NCBI GenBank assembly: GCA_016786465.1
Contig: JAEUWC010000003.1
Location: forward strand, 62,001 to 126,000
Source: Bdellovibrionales bacterium
GTDB taxonomy: Bacteria > Bdellovibrionota > UBA1018
Direction: 5' to 3'
DNA length: 64,000 nt
The translations under genes and the position numbers were made by a program. The notes under the pieces were generated by a model. It did no database searches. It saw only the letters and a program-made list of their open reading frames with translations, and was not told the origin of the DNA. Below, in pieces: positions 7,828 to 16,329 of the stretch; the first letter of the stretch is position 1, and each line of letters opens with the position of its first letter.

Positions 7828-8504
7828 ATAAAGCTTCCGACCTGAGTTCCATCCACCAGCCGGTGATCGAAAGAAAGCGAGCAGGGCAGCACCCACTGGG
7901 CACGCACTTGTCCGTCGACGACCATGGGCTTTTGAATCTTGGTTCCTACCACGATTTGGACCGACCAGGGCGTGTAGCGGTTCGGGGCCGGAATCCGGGG
8001 TGGACCCCCGTGAGCTCCCGCATTGCTGATCGAAAACGTGCCGAAGGCATCGGACCTGGCCAGTCCCCAGGCACGCATCCACAACCAGATGTTCATGCTG
8101 AAGCGAAGCAAAAAGCCCGGCATCCAAAGTACCAAACCGCCAATTTTTTTCTTCAAGGGCGAAACAGTGGTCTTCGCCGTTTCCGCTTTCTTCCGAATTT
8201 CTTGATCAATTTCCTGAACCGTTTTCTGATCGGCGTTTCGAATCCAAACCCCCCAAAGCTCAGAAGCTCCCGTATGAACTTGCAAGAAGGCATCCGACTG
8301 GGACAGGCGCACGATTTTCGATCCGTGCACCCAGGCCTTCAGCTGCGGAAAGGCTTCCAGGGTTTTCGCCGTCGCCCGACAAAGGCGGGCAGTCAGCTGC
8401 CGGTCAGTTTCCAAAATGGGAAGGTCAACAAAGGTGTGCACCCGGGAAGTTTCGATGCTTCGCCAGGTTTGCAAGGCCAGTTTTCGCCAGATGTCTTTCG
8501 CCAT
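7794..8504 (-). CDS. Stand-alone E2-type CoA-dependent acyltransferase catalytic domain
   Basis: 236 residues from the ATG at 8504. Longer in-frame starts would run into the divergent glycosyltransferase. The C-terminal part matches the 2-oxoacid dehydrogenase acyltransferase / chloramphenicol acetyltransferase fold: FGTFSISNAGAHGG and the active-site SFDHRLVDG with His214. No lipoyl or peripheral-subunit-binding domain is present and no E1 or E3 gene is nearby, so this is not a normal dehydrogenase E2. A hydrophobic stretch around 120-145 (GLVLWMPGFLLRF) may be membrane-associated. It sits inside the biosynthetic locus in opposite orientation and may transfer an acyl group to or from CoA in that pathway. 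Confidence 0.75.
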   Translation of the reverse strand: MAKDIWRKLALQTWRSIETSRVHTFVDLPILETDRQLTARLCRATAKTLEAFPQLKAWVHGSKIVRLSQSDAFLQVHTGASELWGVWIRNADQKTVQEIDQEIRKKAETAKTTVSPLKKKIGGLVLWMPGFLLRFSMNIWLWMRAWGLARSDAFGTFSISNAGAHGGPPRIPAPNRYTPWSVQIVVGTKIQKPMVVDGQVRAQWVLPCSLSFDHRLVDGTQVGSFIHFWMDSFRNA

Positions 8505-8536
8505 AATCAAGAACGTCTTTTCGAGGGCTGGATCGA

Positions 8537-9766
8537 ATGAAAAAGGTTCTGATCCTGACCCTACCGGTTCCTGGACACATGAATCCAGGGATTCGAATCG
8601 CTGACCAGCTTGCAAGGCTGGGTCACCAAGTCTTTTTTGCAAGTCTACGGGATACGCTGCCATTTATCAAACGATCGGGTGTTTCGGTGTCGCCATTGGT
8701 TTTTGGTGAACGCACTTTTCCGAAAGGTGCGCTTGCGGCTCGCCATTCGGGTTCAACCAAGAAAGGGGGCGCAAAAGCTTTTTTTTCTTCGGTTCAATTC
8801 ATGCGCAGCTTCAATGATGAAATTCTGTCAGATCTTCTGTCCCAATCGCGCGACTTGAAAATCGATTTGTTGGTTGCCGACGAACTGGTCGTTACGGCGG
8901 CCCGTTTCGCGGAACTTCTTGGGGTTTCGCATTGCAGTTTTGCTGCGGCCCTAAGCGTTCTTCCGGATCGTCGTGGAATCTGCCCGCCTCCAAGTTCGAA
9001 AAGTCTTCCTAGCCGAAGTTTGACTGCACGAATTCGCAACCGCGTTTCGGCTAAGGCCTTGGATTTTTGGGCAAGCACGACGTCCAAGTCGGTAGCCGAA
9101 TCGATCGATTCCGGATTTTCAAAGAAACTGCACTTAAGCCTTTGTCCGCAGGCTTTTGATTTTGATCGTGGATCGCTTCCGAAAAATTACGTCTATGTCA
9201 GCCCGCCGCATTCCGTTCAAGGGGCAGCCCAGGTTTCGGGGAACCGAAGTATGCGTCCGGTCCTTTATGCGGCTTTTGGAACCTTGATTCATTTTCAAGA
9301 ACGTCGTCGTGTCTTGGCGTTGATTTCTCAATTAGGGGCGCAGCTGGGGTTTGAAGTACACGTAGGACTTGGATCTTGGGCAGCAGAAGGTCAGGCGCAA
9401 GATTTTTCCGACTTTCATCCCGACGCGAAAGTTTACGAAATGGCACCGCAGCTGGAACTGATTCAGAAGGCAGACTGGGTGGTCACCCACGGCGGAATGA
9501 ATACGGTGATGGAAGCCTTATCGATGGGGAAGCCGGTTTTGGTACTTCCGTACAATCAAGATCAGTTTGGAATCGCAGCGCGCGTTCGGCACCACGGATT
9601 GGGAAAAAGCTTGGATTTCAAAGATGCCGATGCACAAAGGTTAAGTCGCATCCTTTCAGAACTGGCATCAGATGGTCGGTACAAAGAACGTGCCTTCAAT
9701 TTTCAGAAAAACTTTCAAAACATTCGCCAAGCAGGAGACCTGATCCATGAACGCTTCCTGGCTTAG
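8537..9766 (+). CDS. GT1-family (MGT/UGT-like) glycosyltransferase
   Basis: 409 residues, GT-B fold. The N-terminus MKKVLILTLPVPGHMNP with a GH motif is typical of UGT/MGT enzymes. The C-terminal nucleotide-sugar region includes VYEMAPQLELIQKAD (from residue 299), THGGMNTVMEAL (HGG at about 318) and PVLVLPYNQDQFGIA. These enzymes glycosylate lipids, carotenoids, macrolides and other hydrophobic acceptors. It is divergent from the E2-like gene with only 32 bp between them and overlaps the downstream hydrolase by 20 bp. In context it is the probable glycosylation step for the product of 2951-7827. Confidence 0.88.
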   Translation: MKKVLILTLPVPGHMNPGIRIADQLARLGHQVFFASLRDTLPFIKRSGVSVSPLVFGERTFPKGALAARHSGSTKKGGAKAFFSSVQFMRSFNDEILSDLLSQSRDLKIDLLVADELVVTAARFAELLGVSHCSFAAALSVLPDRRGICPPPSSKSLPSRSLTARIRNRVSAKALDFWASTTSKSVAESIDSGFSKKLHLSLCPQAFDFDRGSLPKNYVYVSPPHSVQGAAQVSGNRSMRPVLYAAFGTLIHFQERRRVLALISQLGAQLGFEVHVGLGSWAAEGQAQDFSDFHPDAKVYEMAPQLELIQKADWVVTHGGMNTVMEALSMGKPVLVLPYNQDQFGIAARVRHHGLGKSLDFKDADAQRLSRILSELASDGRYKERAFNFQKNFQNIRQAGDLIHERFLA

Positions 9767-11138
9767 CCTTTTGGCCCTTTTTCTTTTGATTTCGTCCCAA
9801 GCCCAGGCGGGTCAGGGATTTCGAAAATGCATTCCTTTAGAAAGCGATCGAAATCTTTTCTTGATCTGGAATGAATCGGATCTTTACGCCCGCGAAATTA
9901 AGTATCGGATTTCAGGTCACCCTTGTTCCAATTACAGCAGGGTCGTGAATCGAAGGGGTCTTTTCAAGACGCTGAAGCCGGACCAGACCGATATCCATCT
10001 TTCAAAAAGAACGTTGGCCGAACTAGATCAGGTTCGTCGGGGTGCAACTGAACCTTTGGACCCGGAAATGACGGCTTTCCAGTTCATTCGCAAAAACCCC
10101 ATTTACAACTTCACCGTCGAATCCAACCAAGTCCTGACTGCAAAGTACGGGCATGGTTTTTCGCAGGATGTTTACCGAGAATGGGTCCGAATTCAGGGTC
10201 CAAACGCCATCGTACAGGATCAGCTTTTTTCGCGCTTCCAGCAAATGCAGGGGATGTCCCGTGAACAACGGAATCAACACCTTCGTCAGGCAAATCCCAC
10301 AAACGCAGTTTTGCTGGTGGCATTGGGTCTAAATTGGGAAGAAGAACCCAATGAAGATTCGCGTGACTACGTGGTTGCGTTTTTTGACCTGGTTCGAAGT
10401 CTAGGCATTGACGTTAAGATCCTTCACCGTGAACGCTACGGGACGTTAGAAGTGAATCACGATCTTTTGGTTCCGCAGATTCGCGACGTCCTTTCGCAGG
10501 GGCGCGACGTGATTCTTTACGGCTTGTCCAAGGGCGCACCTGAAATCTTATCTGCGGCTTCTGAAGTCGTGGGTCCGTACTTGGATTCGAATCGCCATCA
10601 AACCCGGCTTCCGATGGGGTGGGGCCGGGTGTCAGGAGCATTCTTGGGGTCACCCATGATCGGCGGCGCTTTCGTTGCGCGCGCTTTTGGAAAGCGGGAA
10701 AGACCCGGATTTCGCAATTTCTTTTCCTTCATCGGTTTTGATGATGTCGCGGGAACGTTGAACGTCCTGCCTTCGATGTCACCCAAGTCGATGGACCGGT
10801 GGATGGCGCCGGTTTATGAAAAGCTACCCGACGATGTCAGGTACCTGACCGCAAGCGGCGTGATCGGTGGAAACGGGTTGCTGGTTGACGATACGACTGG
10901 GATGAATGCGTTCATTTCGATGAACCGCAAGTACCGGTTTTCTAAAGCTGCAAATGACGGCTTTATTGAATTTCCAGGAACACAGCTTCCCGTTAAGAAA
11001 TTTACCGATTCGCCCCTGGTATTGATTCAGGCTAGCCACATGATCCTGGATGGTTATTGGAACGGGGTTTCTCTTCGCGATACCGAAACCCGTCACGCCG
11101 CCTTCACGACTTTTCTGTCAGCGATTTTTCGGCGGTGA
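9747..11138 (+). CDS. Exported alpha/beta-hydrolase-like protein
   Basis: 463 residues with a signal peptide (MNASWLSLLALFLLISSQAQA). The centre resembles an alpha/beta hydrolase: AVLLVALGLNW, then VILYGLSKGAPEIL with a GxSxG nucleophile elbow (Gly259-Leu-Ser261-Lys-Gly263). His and Asp partners cannot be assigned with certainty; ASHMILDGYW near the end is a candidate His. The start is backed by AGGAGA and overlaps the glycosyltransferase end by 20 bp, so the two are co-transcribed. It could process or cleave an ester of the exported product. The stop abuts the convergent aldolase exactly. Confidence 0.65.
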   Translation: MNASWLSLLALFLLISSQAQAGQGFRKCIPLESDRNLFLIWNESDLYAREIKYRISGHPCSNYSRVVNRRGLFKTLKPDQTDIHLSKRTLAELDQVRRGATEPLDPEMTAFQFIRKNPIYNFTVESNQVLTAKYGHGFSQDVYREWVRIQGPNAIVQDQLFSRFQQMQGMSREQRNQHLRQANPTNAVLLVALGLNWEEEPNEDSRDYVVAFFDLVRSLGIDVKILHRERYGTLEVNHDLLVPQIRDVLSQGRDVILYGLSKGAPEILSAASEVVGPYLDSNRHQTRLPMGWGRVSGAFLGSPMIGGAFVARAFGKRERPGFRNFFSFIGFDDVAGTLNVLPSMSPKSMDRWMAPVYEKLPDDVRYLTASGVIGGNGLLVDDTTGMNAFISMNRKYRFSKAANDGFIEFPGTQLPVKKFTDSPLVLIQASHMILDGYWNGVSLRDTETRHAAFTTFLSAIFRR

Positions 11139-12203
11139 CTACGCGTTCCTTCCAATGTTGTTCAGGTCTTCGAAGCATTCTTTCAGGCGCTTCACGAAGT
11201 TTTCTTCACCCTTACGAAGCCATGCACGTGGGTCATAGTATTTTTTGTTCGGAGAATCCGGTCCTTCTGGATTGCCCAACTGGCCCTGAAGGTAGTCTTT
11301 CTTGCTGGTGTAGTAATTCTTGATGCCTTCCCAGAAGGCCCACTGCATGTCGGTGTCGATATTCATTTTGATGACGCCGTACGAAAGGGCTTCTTGGATT
11401 TCGCTTTTCGCAGAACCGGATCCGCCGTGGAAAACAAAGTTCACGGGTTTGGCCTGGGTTCCGAACTTCTTTTGAACAAAGTCCTGAGAATTCTTCAAAA
11501 TCATCGGCGAAAGCTTCACATTGCCGGGTTTGTAAACGCCGTGGACGTTTCCGAAAGACGCGGCGATCGTGAAATTCGGGCCGACTTCTTTCAGGTGTTC
11601 ATAAGCAGCTGCAACGTCTTCGGGCTGAGTATACAGCTTTGAATTGTCGATGTCGGTGTTGTCGACGCCGTCTTCTTCGCCACCGGTCACACCCAGTTCA
11701 ATTTCGATCCCGGTTTGCATCGCCGACATGCGCTTAAAGTACTTGCGCGAAATTTCTATATTTTCTTCCAGCGGTTCTTCCGAAAGGTCCAACATGTGGG
11801 ATGAAAACAAAGGCTTCTTATGGGTTTTGAAGTGGGCTTCACCCGCTTCCAGCATTCCGTCCACCCAAGGAAGAAGTTTCTTGGCCGCATGGTCGGTGTG
11901 AATGACGACAGGAACGCCGTAGTATTCGGCCATCAATTGAATGTGATGGGCCGCCGAGATCGCTCCTAAAGAAGCCGCTTTGTCATTTTCCAGTTTTAAC
12001 GACTTGCCGGCGTAGAATTGACCGCCGCCGTTTGAAAACTGAATGATCACCGGAGAATTCACGGCCTTTGCGGTTTCTAAAACCGCGTTCACCGAGTTCG
12101 TTCCGATCGCGTTGACCGCGGGTAGGGCGAACTGATTTTCTTTTGCAAATTGATAAAGATCCTGAAGGGCCGATCCAAAAACGATTCCGGGTTTAAGTTT
12201 CAT
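11139..12203 (-). CDS. fbaA: Class II fructose-bisphosphate aldolase
   Basis: 354 residues. Zn-dependent cleavage and formation of fructose 1,6-bisphosphate in glycolysis and gluconeogenesis. Family hallmarks: FALPAVNAIGTNSVNAVLETA near the start, HTDHAAKKLLPWVDGMLEAGE with the Zn and catalytic region, and FVFHGGSGSAKSEIQEALSYGVIKMNIDTDMQWA. Length and motifs fit the E. coli FbaA subgroup. I chose the ATG at 12203, preceded by AAGG at suitable spacing, over a GTG six bases upstream. Monocistronic as far as can be seen. Confidence 0.96.
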   Translation of the reverse strand: MKLKPGIVFGSALQDLYQFAKENQFALPAVNAIGTNSVNAVLETAKAVNSPVIIQFSNGGGQFYAGKSLKLENDKAASLGAISAAHHIQLMAEYYGVPVVIHTDHAAKKLLPWVDGMLEAGEAHFKTHKKPLFSSHMLDLSEEPLEENIEISRKYFKRMSAMQTGIEIELGVTGGEEDGVDNTDIDNSKLYTQPEDVAAAYEHLKEVGPNFTIAASFGNVHGVYKPGNVKLSPMILKNSQDFVQKKFGTQAKPVNFVFHGGSGSAKSEIQEALSYGVIKMNIDTDMQWAFWEGIKNYYTSKKDYLQGQLGNPEGPDSPNKKYYDPRAWLRKGEENFVKRLKECFEDLNNIGRNA

Positions 12204-12228
12204 GCCCACGACCTTAGCGGTTCCCGGA

Positions 12229-12681
12229 CTATTTGGTCAAGGAAACCATCGGATAGATTGCGCAAACCATGGGTTCGACCAGTTTCTGTCCGCCAGCGAC
12301 TTCTGCCGTCAGGGTTGCGGGATAGGCGCCCGAGGTCGAAGGGGTCGCGGTCATTTGAATTTCCAGGGTGAAGTCACGGCCGGAATAAACCAAGGGCGAT
12401 CCTGGGCGCTTTTCGCGGGTCAGATGGGCTCGGCGACGCATCAAGCGGTCGGTATGTCCCTGCATATCGGTTTCCAGGGTCGCGATTCGGTACGAAACCT
12501 TTTTTCTTGGGCTGACGAATTCTTCAATGTTCAAGGTCATGGGGACGCCACCCAAGGTGGGGTTCATGCCTTGACACTGAACTTCAAGGATTCCCACAGA
12601 TGCCGACTGACCCGACTGGGCGTACTGAAACGTAGCGATACCGGCGACAAACAGGACCAGGGTCATAACTAGCTTCTTCAT
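12229..12681 (-). CDS. Exported protein of unknown function
   Basis: 150 residues from the ATG at 12681, chosen for the strong GGAGA Shine-Dalgarno and a clean signal peptide (MKKLVMTLVLFVAGIATFQYA). The mature part is rich in beta-forming residues with two cysteines (VQCQG and MVCAI) that could pair in the periplasm. No family recognised. It is divergent from the LysR regulator at 12819, the classical arrangement for a LysR target, so control by that regulator is possible but unproven. Confidence 0.65.
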   Translation of the reverse strand: MKKLVMTLVLFVAGIATFQYAQSGQSASVGILEVQCQGMNPTLGGVPMTLNIEEFVSPRKKVSYRIATLETDMQGHTDRLMRRRAHLTREKRPGSPLVYSGRDFTLEIQMTATPSTSGAYPATLTAEVAGGQKLVEPMVCAIYPMVSLTK

Positions 12682-12818
12682 AAGATCTCCTTCGATCGTG
12701 CGATCGTTCGATTTGGCGGGCCACAGCGGCGGGCCAGGAATTTCTAATTTTTTGGATGCCCCAGACATACCCAGTCGAAGCGATTAGTAAAAATTAAATG
12801 ATATGATAGGATTACATC

Positions 12819-13718
12819 ATGATTTCTAATGATCTGAATCTGAACCATCTTCGTGTTTTTGAAAGCGTGGGACGCCATCGCAACATGACCCTTGCCGCAA
12901 AAGAACTGCACCTGACCCAGTCCGGGGTCAGCCAGCACATGAAGGCCTTTGAAGATACTTTGGGCGTAAAGCTTTTTGACCGGGTCAAACAAAAGCTGGT
13001 TCCAACCCGCGAAGGGTTAAAGCTTTACGAAAAGATCACCCAAGAACTGGCTCGAATCGAATCGGCTTTTTCGGAAGTTCGAAAAGCCCACCAGGAAATT
13101 TCTGGAAAGGTCGAAGTTGGAATGCCCATTGAATTTGGAAACAACGTTCTTGTCCCGCTTGTGGCCCAAGTTGCGCGAAAGCATCCCCAAATTCAGTTCA
13201 CGCTTCGTTATGGATTCGCGACTGAAATGAACGATGCAATCCTGAAAGGGCAGATGGATTTTGCTTTCATTGATTCGTTTTCAGTCGACCCTAGAATCGC
13301 GACCCAAAAGATCTATGAAGAAACTTTGTCGCTTTGCATTTCGCCTTCGCGCATTTCGAAGGGCGCGCGCGAGGATCGGGCCTTATTTTCAAAATTGGAA
13401 TACGTCGACTATCAGGCTGGAAATCCACTTTTAAAGATGTGGTTCAAGCACCACATGGGAATCCGGGACCCTGACTTGAACGTTCGTTCGATCTTGATGG
13501 ACGTGCAGGGTATTTCGCGTTTGATTCTCAGCGGCGTTGGCGCTGGGGTACTTCCGGATCACCATATCCAGAAACTGATTGCCTCGGGCGAGAAGCTGCA
13601 TATTTTCAAGGGGTCGGGAAAGCCGTTGAAAAACTCGATTCGGATTGCAGCGCTTCAAGGCAAGACTTTTTCGAAAGCTTCCCAGGTGGTTTTGGATGAG
13701 CTACGCTCGGGGTTATGA
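12819..13718 (+). CDS. LysR-family transcriptional regulator
   Basis: 299 residues. The N-terminal winged helix-turn-helix is typical (LNHLRVFESVG, MTLAAKELHLTQSGVSQHMKAFEDTLGVKLF), followed by a periplasmic-binding-like effector domain from about residue 90 (GKVEVGMPIEFGNNVLVPLV). The start is preceded by AGGA at good spacing. The upstream 12798-12820 stretch has ATGAT and ATCAT arms that could be an autoregulatory site. It overlaps the next membrane-protein gene by 4 bp. The neighbouring divergent gene at 12229 or the downstream gene are the natural candidate targets; effector unknown. Confidence 0.92.
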   Translation: MISNDLNLNHLRVFESVGRHRNMTLAAKELHLTQSGVSQHMKAFEDTLGVKLFDRVKQKLVPTREGLKLYEKITQELARIESAFSEVRKAHQEISGKVEVGMPIEFGNNVLVPLVAQVARKHPQIQFTLRYGFATEMNDAILKGQMDFAFIDSFSVDPRIATQKIYEETLSLCISPSRISKGAREDRALFSKLEYVDYQAGNPLLKMWFKHHMGIRDPDLNVRSILMDVQGISRLILSGVGAGVLPDHHIQKLIASGEKLHIFKGSGKPLKNSIRIAALQGKTFSKASQVVLDELRSGL

Positions 13719-14107
13719 AGATCAAGCTTCCTTCACCCACCGTTTATAAAGAAATCTTGGACACTGTGAATTCGCTTTCTTGGTTTTTGATGGACGGGTT
13801 CTGGATGCTCGGGGTGCCGAAGCTTGGCTACTTTTTCATTCTTCCTACGATCGTGACGGGTTTTTTACTTTTATTGGTGGAAAAGCGCCCCGCAATTACC
13901 CTGATCAACGTCGCGATCTTCTTTTGGATCTTGATGAACACGTTTTGGATGCTGTCTGAAACCCTGCAGAACCCGACTTTGCTTCTGGTCGCCAGAATTA
14001 GCTTTGGTTTAGGCGTGTCCGCGATCCTGGTTGCGGCCTTTGTTTCCAAGGACTTACGCGATACTTTTTCGCACTTCCGTCGGTTTCGCGTCTTGAAATG
14101 GCACTAG
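13715..14107 (+). CDS. Small multi-pass membrane protein with internal motif duplication
   Basis: 130 residues with hydrophobic segments at about 37-56, 61-80 and 89-110 and a weaker one at 20-35. The segment W23-FLMDGFWML is repeated as W71-ILMNTFWML, which points to an internal duplication of a helical hairpin. The C-terminus is basic (FRRFRVLKWH), so probably cytoplasmic. Family not recognised. It overlaps the LysR gene by 4 bp and is probably co-transcribed with it, so it may act in the same response. Confidence 0.65.
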   Translation: MKIKLPSPTVYKEILDTVNSLSWFLMDGFWMLGVPKLGYFFILPTIVTGFLLLLVEKRPAITLINVAIFFWILMNTFWMLSETLQNPTLLLVARISFGLGVSAILVAAFVSKDLRDTFSHFRRFRVLKWH

Positions 14108-14150
14108 TTGTCACTTGCTGAATCGAGGGTCCATGGATAGGGTCCCGCCC

Positions 14151-16211
14151 ATGAATCCTATTCCAGTGCTGACCGTCCTTTTGGGTCTGATTTCCGTATT
14201 CGATGCAAAAGCAGCCGTCAGCGACAGCGACCTAGATTTCCTGAAAGAAAGGGATTCAGGTTTGGCGATTCAGTTCGCGAACACTCAGTCGATTCGCACC
14301 CTGAGAAAGTACGGAGTCGGCAAAAAGTACACCAAGACCTTGCACAGCATTTTGGACCAAAACAAGGTCAAGCTTTCCATTCGCACGGGAATCTTGGTTC
14401 AGCAAAATCTTTACAAGGTCATGCCCAGCGAAATTCAGGTGATTTCAGTTTCGGATTTCCGAAAAGGCGATGAAGCCTGGAAGACCTGGATTCGCGCATC
14501 GGACATCGACAGCGGCAAGGTCGTGATCAAGAACTTTTCCTGCCTTCGCCCCGAAATGGTTCATTGCATGATTTCGTATTCCTTAGACGGTCAGCAGACT
14601 TTTTTTAAGGAATTCGACCTTCGACCAGGCGCGGTCTTCGCGAATCCTTTTGAAATTAAGATCCCAGGAGCCAATCGCGCAGTTTGGGTTGATCCCGACA
14701 CCTTGATGATTGCGGTACCCGGGTTGACGTCGACCAGTGCGAAGGATGACGGCAGCGCCGCGGAAATTAGAATTTGGAAGCGCGGTCAGCCGCTTCTTCA
14801 GTCACAGATCATTCTGACTTCAAAAGCGGACGACATGGGGCTACTTGCTTGGGAAGTCGAACAAGGCAAGTCGCACTATCCGTTGATCGCTCGCTGGTGG
14901 GGAAGTCCCTTGCGCGGACAGACGTACTATTATGTGAATGGCAAGCTTCACACGGTCAACCATCCGCAGCAGATCATGACATTTCATGCTGTTCACCAAG
15001 ACAGCCTGGTCTTGCAAGTTTTTGAAGATTGGACTGACGCCGTGTCTGGGCAGAAGTTTCAGGCCAATGACGTGATCGCGGTGAAGCTGACTTCTACCGG
15101 AGCACCCGGAGCTGCGAGTCTGGTTCTTCGCCCCAAAAAAAGTCAGGGTTTAAACGATATCGTGAACACAGGCGATGCCTTGGTTCTTTCCTATAGCGAA
15201 GATCTGGTCAAGAAGGTCGCGGTTCTAAAGTCAGACGCTTCAGGTTGGACTCAGAAAACAATTACCGCAACCCCGGTCGGCGGGGGGCATCGCGACTTGG
15301 ATCTTGGAACGAACGACGAATTTTCGTCGACGATTTTTCTGCGTTCGCAATCAGTGATTGCGCCGCCATCGATTCACGAATTGGATACAGCGGCTGCGAC
15401 TTTGGGGGACCTTCGCCAACTGCAACCCCTTTTTGATGCAAGCGGGATTGAATCTGAAATTCTTTGGGCGAAAAGCCAGGATGGAACGCAGATTCCCTAT
15501 CGGATTTTTGGTCGAAAGAAAGATCTGGAAAAGAAGCGCGGTAATCGTCCAACTTTAATTTATGGGTATGGGGCGTTCAGCATTTCGCTGACCCAGACCT
15601 ATTCACCTTTGGTGGGCAAACACTGGTTGGAAAAGGGCGGAATCTTCGTGATGGCCCATACCCGGGGTGGCTCGGAATACGGACATGACTGGCATCTTCA
15701 AGGTTCGGGCCCGAACAAACACAAGTCCATCGAAGACGCTGTGGCAGTCGCGCGTGATTTGGTCACACGGGGATACACAAAGCCTTCGAAACTTGGAATT
15801 TATGGCGCCAGCGCCGGCGGACTTTTGGCAACTTCCGCGATGATCGCTGCGCCGGATGCTTTTGGTGCGGTGGTTTCGCAGTTTGGGATTATGGATGTCT
15901 TTCAAGTTCCCGAATTTCGCGACGAATACGGCGATTCCAACGACCCTGTTCAGAAATCGATGATGGATACTTATTCCCCGTTTCAGGCGGTTCGATCCGG
16001 CGTGAAGTACCCGCCATTTTTTGCAATCACATCCACCCAGGATTGGGACGTTCATCCGCTTCACACGCGTCGTATGATTGCAAAGATGCAAAGCCTGGGG
16101 ATCAAGAAAGCTTACATGCACGAGCGTTCTTCGGGTGGACATACTGAAAGAACGGATGTTCAAGACGCCCTGATGTTTCGGTTTTTTCAGAAGAACTTGA
16201 GACTTCGATAG
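14151..16211 (+). CDS. Exported prolyl oligopeptidase family (S9) peptidase
   Basis: 686 residues. A signal peptide (ending DAKAA) is followed by a beta-propeller-like N-terminal region and a C-terminal alpha/beta hydrolase domain. Catalytic residues: Ser554 in YGASAGG, Asp633 in TQDWDVHP and His664 in SSGGHTERTD. S9 enzymes cleave short peptides after proline or basic residues; export suggests degradation of external or prey-derived peptides. The ATG at 14151 has AGGG at proper spacing. The in-frame ATG at 14133 would add a charged extension and is possible. Single gene, no obvious operon partners. Confidence 0.9.
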   Translation: MNPIPVLTVLLGLISVFDAKAAVSDSDLDFLKERDSGLAIQFANTQSIRTLRKYGVGKKYTKTLHSILDQNKVKLSIRTGILVQQNLYKVMPSEIQVISVSDFRKGDEAWKTWIRASDIDSGKVVIKNFSCLRPEMVHCMISYSLDGQQTFFKEFDLRPGAVFANPFEIKIPGANRAVWVDPDTLMIAVPGLTSTSAKDDGSAAEIRIWKRGQPLLQSQIILTSKADDMGLLAWEVEQGKSHYPLIARWWGSPLRGQTYYYVNGKLHTVNHPQQIMTFHAVHQDSLVLQVFEDWTDAVSGQKFQANDVIAVKLTSTGAPGAASLVLRPKKSQGLNDIVNTGDALVLSYSEDLVKKVAVLKSDASGWTQKTITATPVGGGHRDLDLGTNDEFSSTIFLRSQSVIAPPSIHELDTAAATLGDLRQLQPLFDASGIESEILWAKSQDGTQIPYRIFGRKKDLEKKRGNRPTLIYGYGAFSISLTQTYSPLVGKHWLEKGGIFVMAHTRGGSEYGHDWHLQGSGPNKHKSIEDAVAVARDLVTRGYTKPSKLGIYGASAGGLLATSAMIAAPDAFGAVVSQFGIMDVFQVPEFRDEYGDSNDPVQKSMMDTYSPFQAVRSGVKYPPFFAITSTQDWDVHPLHTRRMIAKMQSLGIKKAYMHERSSGGHTERTDVQDALMFRFFQKNLRLR

Positions 16212-16329
16212 TGTTTAAACTTTAGACAGGCGTCGCTTTCGCACCGACCGGCGTTGCGCAAGCTGGGGCCTTTTTCTAGTTGGCGTGGCATAAAATCTGC
16301 TTACTTCTTAGGTGATCTTTGAGGTTTTT

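Noticed and set aside
7794-8663. Longer form of the E2-like gene starting at 8663
   Set aside because: The extra 53 residues would overlap the start of the divergent glycosyltransferase and have no similarity to the family; the ATG at 8504 fits domain boundaries better.
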